Source of the DNA: Actinobacillus lignieresii
GTDB lineage: Bacteria; Pseudomonadota; Gammaproteobacteria; Enterobacterales; Pasteurellaceae
Direction of reading: 5' to 3'
Assembly: GCF_900444945.1 (NCBI RefSeq)
Contig: NZ_UFRM01000001.1
Coordinates: 1,436,501 to 1,500,500, forward strand
DNA: 64,000 nucleotides
The notes under the pieces were generated by a model. The model made no database searches and had not been told where the DNA came from. It saw only the letters and a program-made list of their open reading frames with translations. The position numbers and the translations under genes were made by a program. Shown piece after piece: positions 59,487-64,000 of this stretch (position 1 is its first letter; every line of letters begins with the position of its first letter).

Positions 59487-60425
59487 TTAGTATTTGGAAC
59501 CGATTCGGAATATATGTCGATTAGTCGCAATTTTTGCCGATAACCAACCGATAAAGATACAAGCGACAATTAGGAAGAACATCTCGCTAAAATCTAAACC
59601 GTTTAATTCAAATTTTACTGTGAACATATCGGTAACATACTTCACGACACCGGTAAAGTAACTGATTAACACCGCACTAAACAGAATGGCAAGCAAACTG
59701 CCGAAAAAGCCGTAAATCATACCGGTATAAAGGAACGGGCGAGCAATAAAGTGATCGGTTGCGCCTAATAATTGCTGCACTTCAATCGACGCTTTACTAT
59801 TCGCCACATCGGTACGCACCGCATTACCCACCACTAAAAATACCGCAATTAACATTAGCAAAGTACAAACCATCGCAATGCGAGCGATTAACCAAGTTAA
59901 AGCGGTTAATTTTTCCAACCAGCCGTTATCTAAACGAACTTCTTGCACACCTTTGATCGCTTGTAAACCGTTACGAAACTCCAACATCGTATCGTTGTCG
60001 GTAAACTGTTTTTTCGGTTTAAGGGTAACTACCGCCGGTAACGGATTATCGTCAATAATATCTAACGCTTCACCGAAACCGGACCAAGAACGAAACTCTT
60101 CCAAACTCTGCTGGCGAGAAATATAGTTGAGCGATTCGATTTTATCCGCATCAAAATGGCGAATACGTTCCACCACCGCATTCACATCGTGTTCGGCAAG
60201 GTTTTTATGCAGATAAACCGTTAATTCCGGCTCTGGATAAAATTCGGTTGCCGCTTGATGGGTATTTTTCCAAAGTAAGTAACTGACGGTCGGAATGGTA
60301 AGCGAAACCGCAATCACCAATACGGTTAAAAAAGTACCGAACTTGCGCTTTTTAAGATCTTGCCAAACCGAACGTAAGGTATAACGTGTTTGCGCACCGA
60401 AAGTCGTATTAAATGAACGAGCCAT
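59487..60425 (-). CDS. ftsX: Cell division protein FtsX
   Basis: Permease-like partner of FtsE that, in the divisome, activates periplasmic amidases through EnvC. The 312 residues show a cytoplasmic start, a first membrane segment (about 34-54), and a long periplasmic domain (about 75-170) containing YLHKNLAEHDVNAVVERIR. Three C-terminal segments follow, with the ABC-permease-like VANSKASIEVQQLLGATDHFI between the first two. It begins ten bases after ftsE and forms the 3' end of the ftsY-ftsE-ftsX set. Confidence 0.95.
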   Translation of the reverse strand: MARSFNTTFGAQTRYTLRSVWQDLKKRKFGTFLTVLVIAVSLTIPTVSYLLWKNTHQAATEFYPEPELTVYLHKNLAEHDVNAVVERIRHFDADKIESLNYISRQQSLEEFRSWSGFGEALDIIDDNPLPAVVTLKPKKQFTDNDTMLEFRNGLQAIKGVQEVRLDNGWLEKLTALTWLIARIAMVCTLLMLIAVFLVVGNAVRTDVANSKASIEVQQLLGATDHFIARPFLYTGMIYGFFGSLLAILFSAVLISYFTGVVKYVTDMFTVKFELNGLDFSEMFFLIVACIFIGWLSAKIATNRHIFRIGSKY

Positions 60426-60434
60426 ATTGTTTCC

Positions 60435-61088
60435 TTAATTTCTGAGATGACCTTGCTCTAATACTAAGCACGGTTTCGGACGTTTTGAAATAATATTGGT
60501 ATCATGCGTTGCCACTAAAACCGTAGTACCCGCCTGATTAAATTCCTCAAACAAACGGAAAATTTCAAACGAGAGTTTTTCGTCTAAGTTACCGGTCGGT
60601 TCGTCGGCTAATAATAAAATCGGACGATGTACGATCGCACGGGCAATATCGACACGTTGTTGCTCACCGCCGGAAAGGTGTAACGGCAAATAGTTCGCTT
60701 TATTCGCCAAGCCGACACGCTCTAAGGCAATACGCGCTTCACGCTCGACCACCTGCTGATGCATACCTTGAATAATTAATGGTAATGCGACATTATCTAA
60801 AATGGTACGATCGGTAAGTAAGCGGTAATCTTGGTGAACCATACCGATTTGGCGACGTAAAAACGGCAACTCGTGCGGCTCAAGACGGGTAATGTCGTGT
60901 CCGTTAAACATCACTTGTCCGCCATTTGCGCGCTCAATGCCCATAATTAACTTAAGTAAGGTACTTTTACCGGCGCCGGAATGACCGGTTAAATACGCCA
61001 TACCGCCGGCAGGCAAATGGAAATTAATCCCCTGCAATGCGGGCTTACCGCCTTTATAAGCTTTACTTACATTTGTGAATTTAATCAT
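60435..61088 (-). CDS. ftsE: Cell division ATP-binding protein FtsE
   Basis: The ATPase of the FtsEX complex at the division ring. The 217 residues contain Walker [14 protein letters not shown] (about 35-47), Q-loop MVHQDYRLL, signature [14 protein letters not shown] and Walker [12 protein letters not shown], then the ATHDTNI H-loop. Order ftsY-ftsE-ftsX is the common gamma-proteobacterial one; the gap of 90 bases to ftsY contains no obvious terminator. Confidence 0.97.
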   Translation of the reverse strand: MIKFTNVSKAYKGGKPALQGINFHLPAGGMAYLTGHSGAGKSTLLKLIMGIERANGGQVMFNGHDITRLEPHELPFLRRQIGMVHQDYRLLTDRTILDNVALPLIIQGMHQQVVEREARIALERVGLANKANYLPLHLSGGEQQRVDIARAIVHRPILLLADEPTGNLDEKLSFEIFRLFEEFNQAGTTVLVATHDTNIISKRPKPCLVLEQGHLRN

Positions 61089-61178
61089 TATGTTTACCTT
61101 TTCTACTATTAGAAAATAGCGGTTCGATTTCGCTGATTTTTTGCAAAAATTGTCTTTTCAGCCTATTTGTAATCATTG

Positions 61179-62909
61179 CTATTCTTCGTGTTCGAATAAT
61201 GCTTCGATAAATTCTTCCGCATTGAACGGACGGAGATCTTCAATTTTTTCTCCGACCCCGATAAAACGAATCGGAATGTTAAATTGGTCGGCTATCGCAA
61301 AGATCACACCGCCTTTTGCCGTACCGTCCAGTTTCGTTAATGTAATACCGGTTAAGCCGACCGCTTCGTTAAATAACTTCGCTTGGCTGATCGCATTTTG
61401 TCCCGTGCCGGCATCTAAAGTGAGCATAATTTCGTGCGGTGCGCTTTCATCGTATTTTTTCATTACACGCACGATTTTTTTCAGCTCGTCCATTAAGTTG
61501 TTTTTATTCTGCAAACGACCTGCGGTATCTGCGATAAGAATATCAATCCCTTTTGAAGCCGCCGATTGCATCGCATCGAAAATTACCGAAGCGGAATCAG
61601 AACCGGTAGATTGTGCGACAACAGGAATATTATTCCGTTCACCCCAAACTTGTAACTGCTCCACTGCTGCGGCACGGAAAGTATCGCCGGCGGCAAGCAT
61701 TACCGATTTGCCTTCCGCTTGGAATTTACGCGCCAATTTACCGATAGTGGTGGTTTTACCGACCCCGTTTACCCCGACCATTAAAATCACATAAGGCTTT
61801 TTACTCGTGTCGATTTCAAGCGGCTGGCTAACCGGTTTTAACACCTCGCCAAGTTCAAGTTTTAATTGTTGATAGAGTAAATCGGCATCTTTAAGCTGTT
61901 TCTTAGAGGCGTGTTGAGTTAAGTTATTGATAACTTTCGTCGTCGTCGGCATACCTAAATCGGCAACCAATAACTGCTCTTCCAATTCTTCAAATAAATC
62001 GTCGTCGATTTTTTTACCGCTAAAGAAATTACGGAAACCGGAACCGATACTTTGTTTGGTTTTAACTAAGCCTTTTAATAGACGGCTGAAAAAACCGCCT
62101 TCACTCGGTTTTTCTTGGTATTCGTCCGTTTTTGGTTCGGCTTGTTCGTGTTCCGCTTTTTCCGTTTCAAGCTCGACCAATTCTTCCAGTTCTTCAAAGT
62201 TTTCTTCCGCATCAGACTTGGTTTTCACTTCACCGGCAAGCTCGGCATCAACCACTTTCTCAACACGTTTTTCGATTTGCTGATGGCGGTTAATTTCGCT
62301 TTCGGTTGCAGATTTTTCGCTAAATTCGACCGCTTGTGAAACGGTTTCAGAGGGTTCAATAGCTGCTAATTCGGGCGTTGTTTGCGGGTCTGTTACCGGT
62401 TTGAGCGACTGCTCACTTGCTGCTGTGTCAACAATTGAAACGGAATCCTGTTTTTCTTGCTCGAAAGATTGTTCAACTTCATTTACCGTTTCTTGGAGAA
62501 ACGTTTTCGCTTCTTCTACTTTATCTTCGACAAATTGTTCGAGATTTTCTGATTTTTGTTCAAAAAATTCTTCGACTTGTTCTAATTTTTGCTCAATAGA
62601 ATCTTCAATTTTCTCAATAAAGTTTTCAACCGTTTCCGTTTTTTGTTCAACCGTTTCGACAAATTCTTTGATTTCCGGTTGAGAGGCAACTTGCTCAAAC
62701 TTATCTTCAATTTTATCTTCGAGAGCTTCTAATTTTTGTTCTACCGCTTCTTGTAACTGCTCGACTTTCTCTTCGGCTTGCGTGACTTTCTGCTCTACCG
62801 TTTCCGTTGCAGATTCGACATTTTGTTCTGCCGGAATATCGTCTTGTTTCGGTTCGTCTTTTTTGCCAAAACCTAACCAAGACCAAAAACCTTTTTTCTT
62901 TTCTGCCAT
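61179..62909 (-). CDS. ftsY: Signal recognition particle receptor FtsY
   Basis: The membrane-associated GTPase that receives ribosome-SRP complexes at the translocon. At 576 residues it is longer than the roughly 500 of E. coli, because of a highly acidic, Glu/Gln/Val-rich N-terminal domain (about 15-260) with repeated segments such as VEQKTETVENFIEK and FFEQKSENLEQFVEDK. The NG domain follows: helical N part from about 265, GTPase GVNGVGKTTTIGKL, DTFRAAAVEQLQ, DTAGRLQNKNNL, LTKLDGTAKGG and GVGEKIEDLRPF. An amphipathic start with MAEKKKGFWSWLGFG is typical for membrane contact. Confidence 0.96.
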   Translation of the reverse strand: MAEKKKGFWSWLGFGKKDEPKQDDIPAEQNVESATETVEQKVTQAEEKVEQLQEAVEQKLEALEDKIEDKFEQVASQPEIKEFVETVEQKTETVENFIEKIEDSIEQKLEQVEEFFEQKSENLEQFVEDKVEEAKTFLQETVNEVEQSFEQEKQDSVSIVDTAASEQSLKPVTDPQTTPELAAIEPSETVSQAVEFSEKSATESEINRHQQIEKRVEKVVDAELAGEVKTKSDAEENFEELEELVELETEKAEHEQAEPKTDEYQEKPSEGGFFSRLLKGLVKTKQSIGSGFRNFFSGKKIDDDLFEELEEQLLVADLGMPTTTKVINNLTQHASKKQLKDADLLYQQLKLELGEVLKPVSQPLEIDTSKKPYVILMVGVNGVGKTTTIGKLARKFQAEGKSVMLAAGDTFRAAAVEQLQVWGERNNIPVVAQSTGSDSASVIFDAMQSAASKGIDILIADTAGRLQNKNNLMDELKKIVRVMKKYDESAPHEIMLTLDAGTGQNAISQAKLFNEAVGLTGITLTKLDGTAKGGVIFAIADQFNIPIRFIGVGEKIEDLRPFNAEEFIEALFEHEE

Positions 62910-62986
62910 ATTTTTCTCACTTTTCCGTTAAAATGGACTAAACTTGTGTAGTTTATCAAATAATCCTTATTTTTCCTTTAGTTAGT

Positions 62987-63580
62987 ATGAAAAAAAATCG
63001 TAATTCCACTTTACAAAATAAGCCGACCGGCGAAGTACGCATTATTGCCGGACTGTGGCGAGGGCGAAAGCTGCCGGTGTTAAATGCGGAAGGCTTACGC
63101 CCGACTACCGACCGAGTAAAAGAAACGCTGTTTAATTGGCTAATGAATGATGTAGCAGGCAGTCGATGTTTAGATTGTTTTGCGGGCAGTGGTTCACTTG
63201 GGATTGAAGCGCTCTCTCGCCAAGCACAAGCGGTTGTTTTTCTTGAGAAATTTGCAAATGCGGCAAATCTGCTGAAAAATAATTTAACCTCGCTTAAAAC
63301 TACAAATGGCACCGTAATTAATACCGATACGCTGCAATATTTAGCTCAAAAGAATGCGCAGCAAGGATTTGAAGTGGTATTCGTCGATCCGCCTTTTAAT
63401 CACGGCTTTGTGCCGAAAGTGCTAACATTATTGGCTGAAAATCATTGGCTTGCCGACAATGCGTTGATTTATGTGGAAACGGAAAAGAACCATCCGCCGC
63501 TTGAATTACCGAGCAATTGGCAAATTCTTAAAGAAAAAACCGCCGGACAAGTAATAAGTCGCTTGATCCAATGTCTATAA
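62987..63580 (+). CDS. rsmD: 16S rRNA (guanine-966-N2) methyltransferase RsmD
   Basis: Methylates G966 of 16S rRNA late in 30S assembly, using SAM. The 197 residues contain RIIAGLWRGRKLPV, GLRPTTDRVKETLFNWL, the SAM-binding LDCFAGSGSLGIEALSR (about 63-79) and the catalytic VDPPFNHGF. It is divergent from ftsY, the order found in E. coli and Haemophilus. An uptake word ACAAGCGGT occurs inside the gene (63226-63234). Confidence 0.95.
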   Translation: MKKNRNSTLQNKPTGEVRIIAGLWRGRKLPVLNAEGLRPTTDRVKETLFNWLMNDVAGSRCLDCFAGSGSLGIEALSRQAQAVVFLEKFANAANLLKNNLTSLKTTNGTVINTDTLQYLAQKNAQQGFEVVFVDPPFNHGFVPKVLTLLAENHWLADNALIYVETEKNHPPLELPSNWQILKEKTAGQVISRLIQCL

Positions 63581-63649
63581 ATTTGACTTTCTAAACCTTT
63601 ATTGGCAAATTAAGTCGCTATTTTTTATATAATATAAAAGAAACAAATT

Positions 63650-63961
63650 ATGAACAAATTAACTCCGGATGAAGCGATTGATCTCGCTTATGATATTTTC
63701 CTTGAAATGGCAGGTGAGAACTTGGATCCTGCGGATATTTTATTATTCAATTTACAATTTGAAGAGCGCGGCGCGGTAGAAATGGTCGAAACCTCGGAGA
63801 ATTGGGATCAAGAAATCGGTACGTTAATCGATCCCGACGCTTTTGCCGAAGTATGGGTCGGTTTAGTAAACGATAAAGATGAAATGGATGACGTATTCGC
63901 TCGTTTCTTGATTTCTCACGATGCGGATAACCGAGAATATCATGTGATCTGGAAGGAATAA
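63650..63961 (+). CDS. DNA-mimic protein of the DUF440 (HI1450/YciU) family
   Basis: A 103-residue, extremely acidic protein nearly matching Haemophilus HI1450 as I recall it, notably [24 protein letters not shown] N-terminal text and [14 protein letters not shown], then [20 protein letters not shown]1450 is structurally a double-stranded-DNA mimic that binds the HU protein. Expected cytoplasmic. It follows rsmD after 69 bases and is followed 15 bases later by another start codon, possibly the same transcript. Confidence 0.9.
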   Translation: MNKLTPDEAIDLAYDIFLEMAGENLDPADILLFNLQFEERGAVEMVETSENWDQEIGTLIDPDAFAEVWVGLVNDKDEMDDVFARFLISHDADNREYHVIWKE

Positions 63962-63976
63962 TTTAAAAGGAGCTTT

Positions 63977-64000
63977 ATGTCTTGTATTCCGAAACCTCAA
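63977..64000 (+). CDS. Start of a further gene, cut by the window end
   Basis: An ATG with AAGGAG five bases upstream opens an in-frame MSCIPKPQ before the window ends. Too short to identify; the ribosome-binding site and spacing from the DUF440 gene make it credible. Confidence 0.5.

Overview
The window reads as chromosome of a Pasteurellaceae bacterium, most likely Actinobacillus pleuropneumoniae or a close relative. Three things point there. AT-rich genes are preserved in Haemophilus-like order (cysQ-zwf-pgl-gnd, ligA-zipA-cysZ, rsmD/ftsY-ftsE-ftsX). The DNA-uptake word ACAAGCGGT is strewn through genes and intergenic spaces, often as inverted pairs inside terminators. A complete nickel-iron hydrogenase-2 locus is present. 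Species-level assignment is inference. 

Layout. 1-12.8 kb: end of mdh, a small lipoprotein, adk, a FrpB/FetA-type TonB-dependent receptor, ampG, galE, ligA, zipA, cysZ, a second lipoprotein and gnd. 13-19.4 kb: a YhcG/DUF1016 nuclease and an AAHS-type transporter sit between gnd and pgl-zwf-cysQ-nudE. 19.5-25.2 kb: hslR, hslO, dcuB, a tiny GhoT/OrtT-like membrane protein, then arcB(argF)-arcC behind an elaborate control region with tandem ARG boxes, a promoter holding a PurR-type palindrome, and a leader ORF. 25.4-26.8 kb: an IS3-family (IS150-like) element whose transposase has a nonsense codon; it lies in the loop of a former terminator. 26.8-37.7 kb: a sucrose-type PTS permease with paired LacI-type operators and a CRP site, thiQ-thiP without thiB, ptsH-ptsI-crr, miaB and uvrD. 

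37.8-50.2 kb is the metabolic centrepiece: hypB-hypD-hypE, divergent hypF, the structural operon hybO-hybA-hybB-hybC-hybD-hybE-hybG, and hypA. Together they encode a periplasm-facing, membrane-bound H2-oxidising enzyme plus every maturation factor it needs. FNR-type boxes precede both the hyp and hyb operons, the latter centred at the -41.5 position of a plausible promoter. This fits an anaerobic programme that also includes dcuB (C4-dicarboxylate exchange for fumarate respiration). 

50.3-51 kb holds six tRNA genes (three Gly-GCC, three Leu-UAA), plainly derived by duplication. 51-64 kb: mfd, pepN, a plsY with a premature stop, folB, cdd, ftsX-ftsE-ftsY, rsmD, a DUF440 DNA-mimic gene and the first eight codons of a further gene. 

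I see no CRISPR array, prophage or evidently novel multi-gene system. The features most worth follow-up are the arcBC control region, the orphan GhoT-like gene, the plsY nonsense codon and the FNR architecture of the hydrogenase locus.
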